Shown here piece after piece: positions 6,406 through 14,409 of a stretch of 36,843 nt of DNA. Origin of the DNA: CAZGUG01 sp964529035 (GTDB lineage: Bacteria > Bacillota > Clostridia > Ch29); contig CAZGUG010000016.1 of assembly GCA_964529035.1 (NCBI GenBank), forward strand, positions 1 to 36,843. Reading direction: 5' to 3'. Below the pieces are notes generated by a model that was not told the DNA's origin, did not search any database, and worked only from the letters and a program-made list of their open reading frames with translations. A program made the position numbers and the translations under genes. Within the stretch, counting starts at the first letter, position 1. Every line of letters starts with the position of its first letter.

Positions 6406-8293
6406 TCCCAATTCAGGCAAGACGACGCTGTTTAATGCCTTGACGGGTGCCAGGCAGTACGTCGGCAACTGGCCGGGGGTTACGGTGGAAAGGAAGGAAG
6501 GAAGGGTTAAATTCAAGGGGCTTGATATCAGGCTGGTGGATCTGCCCGGCACCTACAGTTTGAACGCCTATTCAATGGAAGAGATTATTGCAAAGGATTA
6601 TATTTGTAAGGACAGGCCCGACATTGTTATCAATATAGTGGACGGCACAAACCTCGAAAGGCAGCTGTACCTGACGCTGCAGCTGCTGGAACTGGGAGCG
6701 CCGGTAGTGCTGGCGCTCAATATGATAGACGAAGTGGAAAAGAAGCACTACAGGATAGACCATGAAAGATTGAGCGAAATGCTGGGAGTCGACGTGATAC
6801 CGATTGCGGCTGCAAAACGCACCGGTATTCCTGCCCTGCTGGAAAAGTTGACAAGCCGCAGTGACATGTCAAAGGGTGCTGGCAAGAAACTGACCGCCTT
6901 TGACAGGTACTATGGATCGGCAGAAGATGAGATCAGAAACCAGCATACCGAAGAAGCGTCTGAAAAACTTATTCGGGCCAGGTATGATTTCATAGATAAG
7001 CTTTTAAGTGAATGCCTAAAGAAGGCAGGCGGGGAGAAAACCACCCTGACCGACAAAATAGACAGTGTGGTAACCGACAAGGTGCTGGGTATTCCCATTT
7101 TTTTAGGCTTTTTGTATCTGATGTTTCAGTTTACCTTTGCCTGGGTGGGCCAGCCCCTTGCAGACCTTTTGGACGGATTTTTCGCGAATGTGCTGACACC
7201 GTGGACAGAAGGGCTTCTCGAAGCCATAGAAGCTGCAGGATGGCTCAAATCTTTGATAATTGACGGTATAATAGGCGGTGTTGGTGCGGTGGTTACATTT
7301 GTACCGCTTATATTCGCATTGTTTTTCTTTATAGCGGTTCTGGAAGACAGCGGGTATATGGCAAGGGTTGCATTTATCATGGACGGGGCCATGAGGAGCA
7401 TAGGCCTGCCGGGTAAAGCCTTCATCCCGATGATTATCGGTTTTGGCTGTACGGTACCTGCGATAATGGCCACAAGGACCTTGGAAAATGACAGGGACAG
7501 GAAACTTACCATGCTTATTGCTCCCTTTATGTCATGTGGTGCAAGGCTGCCGGTGTATGCTTTGTTTGCAGCGGTATTCTTCCCGGGCAGCGAAACCAAT
7601 GTTGTTTTTTCGCTGTATATACTGGGAATAGTGGTGGCGGTAATAATGGGTGTTATATTCAAAAACACTCTGTTTAAGGGAGAAGAAGTTCCGTTTATTA
7701 TGGAGCTGCCGCCATACAGGATGCCGGTTATAAAAAGCCTTGTGCTTCGTGTATGGGACAGGGGAAAGGAGTACCTGCAAAAAGCGGGTACAGTAATATT
7801 TGCCATGTCGGTGGTGGTATGGTTTTTATCAAGCTATAATCTTGGCGGTCCTGCCGAAATGGCGGACAGCCTGTTGGCGGAAACAGGAAGGGCGTTGGCT
7901 CCGCTGTTCAAAGCCAACGGTTTCGGAAGCTGGGAAGCTTCGGTGGCCCTACTGACCGGGCTTGCCGCCAAGGAAGTGGTGGTTGCCACCCTGGGAGTTG
8001 TTTACGGTATAGGAGAACTGACCGGGGAAGCAGTAGCGGTCTCGACACATCTTGGCAGAACGCTGTCACAGCATTTCTCCGCACTGTCCGCCTACGCTTT
8101 TATGGTATTTGTTTTGCTGTATACTCCATGTTTTGCGGTAATAGGAGTAATGAAAAGGGAATTTGCTTCCTGGAAGTGGACTGCCTTTGCAGTGCTTTAC
8201 CAGCTTTTTGTGGCATGGTCGATATCTATAATAATATACCAGGGAGGAAGACTCCTCGGGGTAATCAGGGGGACGGTTCTTTTGATTTTATAG
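6374..8293 (+). CDS. feoB: FeoB ferrous iron transporter (GTPase-gated)
   Basis: 639 residues from the ATG at 6374, which follows AAGGGGGGTG; the family begins at MTGLTVALAGNPNSGKTT. The G domain shows G1 GNPNSGKTT (about residues 9-17), G2 in GVTVERKEG, G3 DLPGTYSL and G4 NMID. A helical GDI-like linker follows, then the membrane part with two Gate domains (GYMARVAFIMDGAMRSIGLPG, about 360-380, and GSWEASVALLTGLAAKEVVV near 520-540). It moves Fe2+ across the cytoplasmic membrane. It is somewhat short at the C terminus: the last codons (IRGTVLLIL) are read from GGGGACGGTTCTTTTGATTT, a motif that looks like half of a GGGGACGG-type intergenic repeat, which may have supplied the stop codon. Confidence 0.95.
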   Translation: MTGLTVALAGNPNSGKTTLFNALTGARQYVGNWPGVTVERKEGRVKFKGLDIRLVDLPGTYSLNAYSMEEIIAKDYICKDRPDIVINIVDGTNLERQLYLTLQLLELGAPVVLALNMIDEVEKKHYRIDHERLSEMLGVDVIPIAAAKRTGIPALLEKLTSRSDMSKGAGKKLTAFDRYYGSAEDEIRNQHTEEASEKLIRARYDFIDKLLSECLKKAGGEKTTLTDKIDSVVTDKVLGIPIFLGFLYLMFQFTFAWVGQPLADLLDGFFANVLTPWTEGLLEAIEAAGWLKSLIIDGIIGGVGAVVTFVPLIFALFFFIAVLEDSGYMARVAFIMDGAMRSIGLPGKAFIPMIIGFGCTVPAIMATRTLENDRDRKLTMLIAPFMSCGARLPVYALFAAVFFPGSETNVVFSLYILGIVVAVIMGVIFKNTLFKGEEVPFIMELPPYRMPVIKSLVLRVWDRGKEYLQKAGTVIFAMSVVVWFLSSYNLGGPAEMADSLLAETGRALAPLFKANGFGSWEASVALLTGLAAKEVVVATLGVVYGIGELTGEAVAVSTHLGRTLSQHFSALSAYAFMVFVLLYTPCFAVIGVMKREFASWKWTAFAVLYQLFVAWSISIIIYQGGRLLGVIRGTVLLIL

Positions 8294-8308
8294 AAGGGAA
8301 GGATTGAT

Positions 8309-8566
8309 ATGACAGGGCAGATAATGAGTATAATAATTGGGGCGATAATCGTATACCTTGCGGCAAGGGCCCTTTGGAAAAGCATATCTGAAGTGAAAGC
8401 CGGAGAATGCGCAGGCTGCAGCGGTGACTGCAGTGCGTGCGGGAATGTTATGTATGCCGGAACAGAAGGAGGAGTTGTTTTAACTTATGAAGCAGAGGAT
8501 TATACTTATGGCAGTCATGGCGTCCGTCCTTTTAATTCATACTGCTGCATTTGGCGCAGGATATGA
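8309..8566 (+). CDS. FeoB-associated Cys-rich membrane protein
   Basis: 85 residues: one N-terminal membrane helix (about 5-25, IMSIIIGAIIVYLAARALW) followed by a Cys-rich patch CAGCSGDCSAC (about 35-45). This is the layout of the small FeoB-associated Cys-rich proteins found after feoB in Firmicutes, which occupy the place of FeoC. The family usually ends soon after the cysteines; here the frame continues ~38 residues and overlaps the next gene by 80 bases, and that tail (VVLTYEAEDYTYGSHG) looks like non-selected read-through. AAGGGAAGGATTGAT precedes the ATG. Role in iron transport is known only by association. Confidence 0.78.
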   Translation: MTGQIMSIIIGAIIVYLAARALWKSISEVKAGECAGCSGDCSACGNVMYAGTEGGVVLTYEAEDYTYGSHGVRPFNSYCCIWRRI

Positions 8567-9650
8567 ATACCCGGGCGAAGACCCTGGATATGAGGAAGTG
8601 ATAACAAAGGGGAAAGTGCTGAAAATTGAGAATGCAGCCGCAGAAAACGACCTTGGAGACGTCGGGATACCGCTGACGGTGCAGGAAATTGAGGTGGAAA
8701 TAACTTCGGGGGACTATAAGGGCCGGGTGCTTAATGTTGAAAACCACCTTATGGATGATCCAGGGTACGATATAATAGTTGAAGAAGGGGACAGGGTGGA
8801 GCTTTTCCTGGAAGTGAACAACGGCAGTATAGAAGCGGCATATATCACAAGCTACGACAGAAGTGTTTATGCTTTTTATCTGGCAGCCGCCTTTATTATA
8901 GTACTGCTGGTTGTGGGCGGAATAAAGGGGCTTAAGGCCACCGTCTCCCTTGCAGTAATGGTATTTTTGATCTTTAAAGTTCTCATACCGTATATGCTGA
9001 AGGGCTATAGTCCCATAATGCTGTCGGTTGTGGTTACGGTAATCTCTACAGTGGTCACACTGATGCTTATTGGCGGTGTTACCGTCAAAAGCTTCTCGGC
9101 GATTATAGGAACGGCAGGAGGGGTTTTGACAGCTGCCGGTATTGCCGTGGCGGTTGGAAAGGTTGCAAGGTTAACCGGTATGGGTGCCGAGGAAGCAAGA
9201 ATGCTTTTGTATATACCCCAGGGTATCGAATTTGATTTCCAGGGGCTGCTGTTTGCCGGGATAATAATCGGCTCTCTAGGTGCGGTTATGGATGTAAGCA
9301 TGTCGGTGGCTTCATCCATGGACGAAGTGAAACATGCGAATCCCAAAATACCAACAGGGAATTTAATAAAATCAGGGATGAATGTGGGAAGAGACATAAT
9401 GGGCACCATGAGCAATACCCTGATACTGGCCTATACCGGTGCATCCATTCCGCTTTTGCTGGTACTCTTTGCCTATGATAATACCCTGTCTTCCGTTTTG
9501 AATTTGGATTTTATTACCACCGAGGTAGTGCGTTCACTGGCCGGCAGTATCGGGCTTATTATGACAATACCTTTAACCGCCTTTGTTACAGGTTATCTGG
9601 AAAAATACAATACGGCAAAGACAAGCAGCCGTGAAGATGTATCAACATAA
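8487..9650 (+). CDS. YibE/F-family membrane protein
   Basis: 387 residues. An N-terminal signal sequence (about 1-22, LMAVMASVLLIHTAAFGAG) precedes an extracytoplasmic beta-rich segment (about 30-120, with GKVLKIEN and YKGRVLNVENHLM). About seven or eight membrane helices follow from residue 130 (FYLAAAFIIVLLVVGGIKGL onward). The conserved YibE/F core is visible in EEARMLLYIPQGIEFDFQGL, GAVMDVSMSVASSMDE and GRDIMGTMSNTLILAYTGAS. Function in this family is not established. It overlaps the FeoB partner and converges with the DUF4153 gene, so it is probably the last gene of the feo transcript. The ribosome site AAGGAGGA lies about 13 bases upstream. Confidence 0.9.
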   Translation: MKQRIILMAVMASVLLIHTAAFGAGYEYPGEDPGYEEVITKGKVLKIENAAAENDLGDVGIPLTVQEIEVEITSGDYKGRVLNVENHLMDDPGYDIIVEEGDRVELFLEVNNGSIEAAYITSYDRSVYAFYLAAAFIIVLLVVGGIKGLKATVSLAVMVFLIFKVLIPYMLKGYSPIMLSVVVTVISTVVTLMLIGGVTVKSFSAIIGTAGGVLTAAGIAVAVGKVARLTGMGAEEARMLLYIPQGIEFDFQGLLFAGIIIGSLGAVMDVSMSVASSMDEVKHANPKIPTGNLIKSGMNVGRDIMGTMSNTLILAYTGASIPLLLVLFAYDNTLSSVLNLDFITTEVVRSLAGSIGLIMTIPLTAFVTGYLEKYNTAKTSSREDVST

Positions 9651-9676
9651 TATTTGCGTATCTGGAAACGCTGGGC

Positions 9677-11440
9677 TTATTCTACGGGCACGGCGGGCTT
9701 TAGAAACAGGAAAAAGTCTGTTATTTCAATTTTCGTTTCTCCGCTCAGAGCGTTTTCCCAGCCGTTTATCCGTTTGAACAGGTACAGAACCTCCAGGTTT
9801 TCATTCCGGTCGGCATACGTCATTTCGTCTATACTGACCGGATTTTCATTATCCAGCCCCTTATGGATACCCGACACAATTTCCACCAGGTCGGCATTGT
9901 AAATTTCATTTCCCCGGTCAAAGATCTGCAGTTTTCCTGTCTCCGCGAAGTAGGATACCGACAGGTGCCCCGCTGTGCCGGAGCAGTCGCTGCGTCCCGA
10001 CATGCTGAAGTCGCAGAAATAATCGTAATCGCCGATATCAATAAGAGCATGATTATCCGGGAGGCGGTAATGAAAATAATTTCTTTGATTTATGTTTCCG
10101 TAAGCATATCCGAAACCGAACAATTCCTCCATCTCTTCGGTTGTAAAGCCTTCGGGCAGGCACCTGAGGTCTTCAAGGCTGTGAAACCGGTCGAAGTATC
10201 TTATGATGGCGCTAATCTCCCTTTTGTCTTCTTCCGGCAGGTCTTCAGAAGCTTTGACGATACCGCCGTCTTCTATCATTTCATGTTTTTGCAGTAAATC
10301 TTCAAACCTCGTATTCTGGCTCATCCTTGAAACCGAATACGCGCTCCACGGGCCTGTTACCGACAGGGCTGCAACCACTGCCAGTAAAACCGGCAGAAAT
10401 ATATTGCGTACCTTCCTGCTGAAAGCATAATAAAGCATGCTGCCTGTTACCCACAATCCCGCGGCAATAACGAAATACCTGTTCTCGGTAATACCGTAGG
10501 CATCAATTCTTATGCCCATGGCAACAAACATCATAACCAGGAGAGGTATTACAAATTTGGGGAAGTAAGACGTAAAGGTGCTGCTCCACCCGTTTGATTT
10601 GCGCAGGGGATGTATTAGAAACAGCACAAAAACACCTACCATTGAATACCACAGTACAAGGTGCGATACCATCCCGTCGGGCCACTGGCGGGTCAGTATT
10701 ATCTTTGCAAAGTATACATAGAGTATGGCGGAATAAGCTATAATAAGCGGCATTACAATGTAAAGCACAAGCACCTTAAGGACCTTTGGATAGCCGTCCG
10801 GGGATAGTTTTTCCCTGTGCCCGGGTATATCCGCAAGGAAATACGCCGGGGCGAACACGCCCGCCGCTATGAGCCAGATATCGAGATACAGTTTTTCAGA
10901 TATTTCCAGCGAGAACAGGGTATCCACCGTGAAAAGCATGGCGGAAAGGCCCAAAAACAGCACCGCCGCATACAAAAAAGTAATAAAAAAGTCGGTAAAC
11001 AGCTTTATTACATAGAGCTCGTAATTTGCTTTTTTATAAAAATAGGGTATGAATGCAAAGGCCAGGTAAAAAGCCATGCTGAGGGCTGTGTACCTGGTAA
11101 CGGATACCATTTCAAAGTCCTGCAGCAAAAATACACCGTACAGCAGCAGCCCCAGGGCGGCACCGGCATAAAAATAAGCTCTGACGGCGCCTTTCAGTGG
11201 CGGTATCCTTTCAAACATAGTTTTAAGGCACAGGGATAATGGTATACCCAGTGCCAGAACCATGGCAGTACGTCTTAGCATATCCGATGTTTCGGTGGTA
11301 AGGTCTCTGCCAAAGTGATTTACGTATATTAAGATGCACACCACCGAAGCGGCCAGTAGTATCGCTTCAGGGAAGCGTTTCAGACTGGACAGAAGTTTAT
11401 TTATAAGGCTTTTTACAAGTGAAGTAATCTTGTCTTTCAT
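9677..11440 (-). CDS. DUF4153 multi-span membrane protein
   Basis: 587 residues from the ATG at 11440, preceded by TTGGAGC. About 11 predicted membrane helices fill residues 25-390, including FFITFLYAAVLFLGLSAMLF and VLKVLVLYIVMPLIIAYSA. A soluble C-terminal domain of about 190 residues follows (from MSQNTRFEDLLQK on), partly acidic and ending inside the outside-facing region. The helix pattern and the YxxVxxLFTDFFITFLYA region match DUF4153 proteins of Firmicutes, whose function is unknown. It is the last gene of a four-gene minus-strand set, 23 bases after a 35-codon gene. Possible roles as transporter or envelope sensor are guesses. Confidence 0.8.
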   Translation of the reverse strand: MKDKITSLVKSLINKLLSSLKRFPEAILLAASVVCILIYVNHFGRDLTTETSDMLRRTAMVLALGIPLSLCLKTMFERIPPLKGAVRAYFYAGAALGLLLYGVFLLQDFEMVSVTRYTALSMAFYLAFAFIPYFYKKANYELYVIKLFTDFFITFLYAAVLFLGLSAMLFTVDTLFSLEISEKLYLDIWLIAAGVFAPAYFLADIPGHREKLSPDGYPKVLKVLVLYIVMPLIIAYSAILYVYFAKIILTRQWPDGMVSHLVLWYSMVGVFVLFLIHPLRKSNGWSSTFTSYFPKFVIPLLVMMFVAMGIRIDAYGITENRYFVIAAGLWVTGSMLYYAFSRKVRNIFLPVLLAVVAALSVTGPWSAYSVSRMSQNTRFEDLLQKHEMIEDGGIVKASEDLPEEDKREISAIIRYFDRFHSLEDLRCLPEGFTTEEMEELFGFGYAYGNINQRNYFHYRLPDNHALIDIGDYDYFCDFSMSGRSDCSGTAGHLSVSYFAETGKLQIFDRGNEIYNADLVEIVSGIHKGLDNENPVSIDEMTYADRNENLEVLYLFKRINGWENALSGETKIEITDFFLFLKPAVPVE

Positions 11441-11463
11441 ATAAGTCAGCTCCAATTATCCGT

Positions 11464-11571
11464 TTACATACCCCTTGACAGTGCCCGAAGCAGATAGGGA
11501 AGTACAAGTGATGCAGCAACAAGTATGGCAAGGCCTTTTGCAAGGGTTCTGGCAATTGTTCTTCTGTTCAT
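11464..11571 (-). CDS. 35-residue single-span membrane peptide
   Basis: A 35-codon gene, too short for most gene callers. The ATG at 11571 has GGGGAGGATATAATA just upstream, a good ribosome site. The peptide is a basic N terminus (MNRRTIARTLAKG) followed by one hydrophobic helix (LAILVAASLVLPYLLRAL), typical of a small inner-membrane peptide with its N terminus inside. It lies between the second Gate-domain gene (44 bases before) and the DUF4153 gene (23 bases after) on the same strand. It may be a small subunit of the membrane complex suggested by its neighbours. No family recognised. Confidence 0.6.
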   Translation of the reverse strand: MNRRTIARTLAKGLAILVAASLVLPYLLRALSRGM

Positions 11572-11615
11572 TATTATATCCTCCCCCTTTTTTAAAGCTT
11601 TGATAGCAGCCTGGT

Positions 11616-12092
11616 TTAACGTGCTTCCGTCTCAACACCGGCCGAGAAGCGGGCGATTGTCCTGGTTATCCGGATATATAAAAAGGCGGCCACGAGCGCT
11701 ACTGCGAGCCGGCTTGCAAGTATCACCAGTCCGTTGACACCAATTGAAGTGAACACAACCGTTTCCTCTATAATACCATGACATATCCCTATGAACAAAA
11801 ACAGCACATTCATCTGGGTTTTGGTCATGTTGATTTCCTGCTGTATCTCCATAATAACCCCCGAACTGAGTACTACTCCGGTGAAGATTCCCACAATTAG
11901 CCCAATGGCAGATTCCCCCGGCAACCCGAGTAGCCTTGTAAAGCCGTGGGAACGGTCGGCAATTTTATTAAGCCAGCCCATGTCCTTCATGCATTCAATA
12001 AGCACAATCAAAGGGATAAATATAAGTACTATTCTTGATATGGTTGAGTAACTCGAAATAAGGGTTTCCAGAAAAACCTTGGACCAATCCAT
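11616..12092 (-). CDS. Nucleoside-recognition (Gate) domain membrane protein, second of a pair
   Basis: 158 residues with about four membrane helices. The Gate-domain signature is seen in LLGLPGESAIGLIVGIFTGV (about 55-75), followed by the paired helix MNVLFLFIGICHGIIEETVV and GLVILASRLAVALVAAF. Gate domains are the membrane modules of FeoB, nucleoside transporters and SpmA/SpmB. Here the protein holds only one module, as does its neighbour, so the two probably form a heterodimer that together equals one full transporter core. The ATG comes 2 bases after the neighbour's stop codon, indicating translational coupling. A His-Glu-Glu motif in the middle of the membrane (CHGIIEETV) would suit a metal or a charged ligand; substrate unknown. 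Confidence 0.85.
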   Translation of the reverse strand: MDWSKVFLETLISSYSTISRIVLIFIPLIVLIECMKDMGWLNKIADRSHGFTRLLGLPGESAIGLIVGIFTGVVLSSGVIMEIQQEINMTKTQMNVLFLFIGICHGIIEETVVFTSIGVNGLVILASRLAVALVAAFLYIRITRTIARFSAGVETEAR

Positions 12093-12094
12093 AA

Positions 12095-12520
12095 TCAGAC
12101 CCCCGGAATAATTAAATTAAGTACAAAACCCGTAACCGCCGAAGCGGCAATCCTGGAAGCTGCATTTAAAAGGCCGTTGGCGCCGCTCTTGGTAATTATT
12201 GCAGTTTCCAATACCAGCACATGACTTATACTCATAACAGTGCACATTATAGTCAGCTGTTTTGCAGTAAGGTTCAGTATTGTCATTGCAGCAACGCCGC
12301 TGAAGATTGTAACCTGTCCGAACATGAGCACAAGGGCCCCTTCCCCCGGCAGGCCGATATAGGCCATATAGGGTGCAAAAAAGTCCGAGATTTTAAGGAG
12401 CCACCCGGAATGTTCCAGTATCTTCATTATAAATATGGAAGGGATTATGTACTTTAACAGATTCAAAATTAACCTGACTGCTTTGTTTGTTCCGCGAAAT
12501 ACTGTTTGTTTTGTAACCAT
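12095..12520 (-). CDS. Nucleoside-recognition (Gate) domain membrane protein, first of a pair
   Basis: 141 residues, about four membrane helices. The Gate signature is IGLPGEGALVLMFGQVTIFS (about 55-75), and the second-half motif is MCTVMSISHVLVLETAIITK, which mirrors ICHGIIEETVVFTS in the next gene: the two are diverged copies of one module. The start at 12520 follows TAGGAGGATAC; an upstream in-frame ATG at 12553 is less well placed. The protein is first in the minus-strand set and divergent from the DUF362 gene. SpmA/SpmB of spore maturation have the same paired design but are longer, so the identification is to the fold, not to Spm. Confidence 0.83.
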   Translation of the reverse strand: MVTKQTVFRGTNKAVRLILNLLKYIIPSIFIMKILEHSGWLLKISDFFAPYMAYIGLPGEGALVLMFGQVTIFSGVAAMTILNLTAKQLTIMCTVMSISHVLVLETAIITKSGANGLLNAASRIAASAVTGFVLNLIIPGV

Positions 12521-12690
12521 AATTATGTATCCTCCTAGATCAATGACTGACAATACGGCATACCTTTAAGTAATTCGCTGCAGTGTATGATTCTCCTTCT
12601 TCCAAAATTATAAAGCATCTTCTGTCGGGACTTGATTTAGGTTATACTAGTATAGTAGCATGCCGGTTTTACAAAAGGGAGGGCAATAAG

Positions 12691-13860
12691 GTGACCAGAG
12701 TTATCGTTAAGGATTGCGAGGATTACAGCCCTGGGCTGATGAAGGCCCGGATTAATGCCGGGATGGAGCTTCTGGGCGGATGGGAACAGTTCGTGAAAGC
12801 GGGGATGAAAGTGCTTCTTAAGGTTAACCTGATTGGGCCTAAGCCTTCCAATTCGGCCGCAGTCACACACTCGGAGTTTGTGCGGGCAGTGGTACAGCTT
12901 TTGAAAGAGCGGGGATGTATTGTCTGGATAGGCGACAGCTCCGGGGGAGCTATAGCGGGCATGTCACCTACCGCTAAAAGCTTTGTTGTTTCGGGCCTTG
13001 AGAGGGTAGCCGGGGAAGAGGGTGCGGTCATAAAAAATTTTGACAGGGAAGGCGTAGTAGAGGCGGCAGCTTCTGCAGACAGTGCAGGTAATATGTACAT
13101 CGCGAAGCCTATGTTTGAAGCTGATCTGGTGATAAATATGCCCAAGTTCAAAACCCATTCGGCGGGAATATTTACCGGTGCCGTCAAAAATTTGTTTGGC
13201 TGCATACCCGGCCTGAAAAAAGCCGATTACCATCGGATGGCTCCAAGTCCTAAGGACCTGGGGCTGGTGATTGCCGATATTCACAGGGCTGTTAAGGTTG
13301 GGCTGCATATTATGGACGGAATAGAAGCCATGCATGGAGAGGGGCCGACTGCAGGACGTATTTTTCATGCAGGGAAAATCCTGATGGGGACAGATCCCCT
13401 TGCGCTGGATGTTACAGCGGCTGCAATGATTGGTTTGGATATTGATGATATTCCAATTATGGAAGGTGCCCGGAAGAAGGGGGTAGGGGAATCTGATTTT
13501 AAAAAAATCGAGATTGCCGGGGATTACAAAAGCCCGCCCCGCCTTAAGGGGTTCAAGCTTCCCAAAAGATACAAAAGCTACAGGCGCGGCAACTATGAAC
13601 TGATGGTGAAACTAATAGATTTTTTGAGGGCAAGGCCGAAAATAAATACCGCCCTTTGCAAACACTGCAACATGTGCGTCGAAAGCTGTCCGGTGGGAGC
13701 CATTGACAGAGATACCAAAATAATAGATTACGGCATTTGTATCGAGTGCATGTGCTGTCATGAACTGTGCCTGCATAAAGCGGTCCGGCTAAGGCGGGAC
13801 AACCGTTTTGCCGATATCCTTATGCGGATGTATCGAGGCAGGTTCCGGTCGGACACCTGA
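12691..13860 (+). CDS. DUF362 domain protein with C-terminal 2[4Fe-4S] ferredoxin
   Basis: 389 residues from the GTG at 12691, chosen because AAGGGAGGG lies 7 bases upstream and the family starts near VTRVIVKDC. The DUF362 domain fills about residues 1-300 (KVLLKVNLIG, WIGDSSGGAIAG, VINMPKFKTHSAGIFTGAVK, GIEAMHGEGPTAG). Two ferredoxin clusters follow: CKHCNMCVESCPVGAID (about 325-340) and CIECMCCHELC (about 350-362). DUF362 proteins are cytoplasmic iron-sulfur proteins of poorly known function in anaerobes. The flavodoxin gene follows 24 bases later and a membrane protein after that, which suggests a short electron-transfer chain. The region between this start and the divergent Gate gene (12521-12690) must hold both promoters. 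Confidence 0.88.
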   Translation: MTRVIVKDCEDYSPGLMKARINAGMELLGGWEQFVKAGMKVLLKVNLIGPKPSNSAAVTHSEFVRAVVQLLKERGCIVWIGDSSGGAIAGMSPTAKSFVVSGLERVAGEEGAVIKNFDREGVVEAAASADSAGNMYIAKPMFEADLVINMPKFKTHSAGIFTGAVKNLFGCIPGLKKADYHRMAPSPKDLGLVIADIHRAVKVGLHIMDGIEAMHGEGPTAGRIFHAGKILMGTDPLALDVTAAAMIGLDIDDIPIMEGARKKGVGESDFKKIEIAGDYKSPPRLKGFKLPKRYKSYRRGNYELMVKLIDFLRARPKINTALCKHCNMCVESCPVGAIDRDTKIIDYGICIECMCCHELCLHKAVRLRRDNRFADILMRMYRGRFRSDT

Positions 13861-13884
13861 TATTTGATAAATGGAGGTGAAAAA

Positions 13885-14364
13885 ATGAAAACACTGATAG
13901 CGTATTCCAGCAAGTACGGCTGCACCGAAAAGTGTGCCAGAGTCCTTTCGGAGAAGCTGTCGGGGGAGACGGACCTTTTCAACCTGAAAGCCGGTAAGCC
14001 GGCGGACCTTTCCCGGTACGACAGGGTTATCATCGGAGGGTCGGTATATATGGGCAAAATTCAAAAACGGGTAAGCGATTTCTGCACAAAAAATATCGAT
14101 CAGCTTAAAGCCAAAAAGTTAGGCCTTTTTATATGCTGTATGGCGGAGGGAAAGGATGCGGAAGACGAACTGAAAAGCGTTTTCCCGCAGGAATTATTGC
14201 AGGCTGCTGCTGCAGTCGATTACTTTGGAGGGGAATTTGTATTCAAAAAGATGAATCCCGTGTACCGTATGATTATCAAAAAGGTGGCCAAAACCAACAG
14301 GGATGTATCCAATATACTGGGGGAGAATATAGACAAGTTTGCACAGCTTATGAACGATGCATAG
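13885..14364 (+). CDS. Flavodoxin-domain protein (HemG-like)
   Basis: 159 residues, flavodoxin size. The FMN phosphate-binding loop is at the N terminus (IAYSSKYGCTEKCA, about residues 4-17), and the second flavin loop is at IIGGSVYMGKIQKRV (about 50-64). The GLFICCMAEG segment and the C-terminal PVYRMIIKKVAK resemble the menaquinone-dependent protoporphyrinogen oxidase (HemG) branch rather than classical flavodoxin. No heme-synthesis genes are nearby, so a general FMN electron carrier is a safer call. Ribosome site GGAGGTGAAAAA precedes the ATG at 13885. It probably exchanges electrons with the ferredoxin-type DUF362 protein encoded immediately upstream. Confidence 0.87.
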   Translation: MKTLIAYSSKYGCTEKCARVLSEKLSGETDLFNLKAGKPADLSRYDRVIIGGSVYMGKIQKRVSDFCTKNIDQLKAKKLGLFICCMAEGKDAEDELKSVFPQELLQAAAAVDYFGGEFVFKKMNPVYRMIIKKVAKTNRDVSNILGENIDKFAQLMNDA

Positions 14365-14409
14365 GCTGACATTGTAAAGACTTTTACAGGAGGCAGGCAA
14401 AACATTATC

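Noticed and set aside
12632..12656. TTGATT/TATAGT promoter before the DUF362 gene
   Set aside because: The spacer is only 13 bases. TATACT at 12643 has no fitting -35. A promoter must exist here but I cannot place it with confidence.
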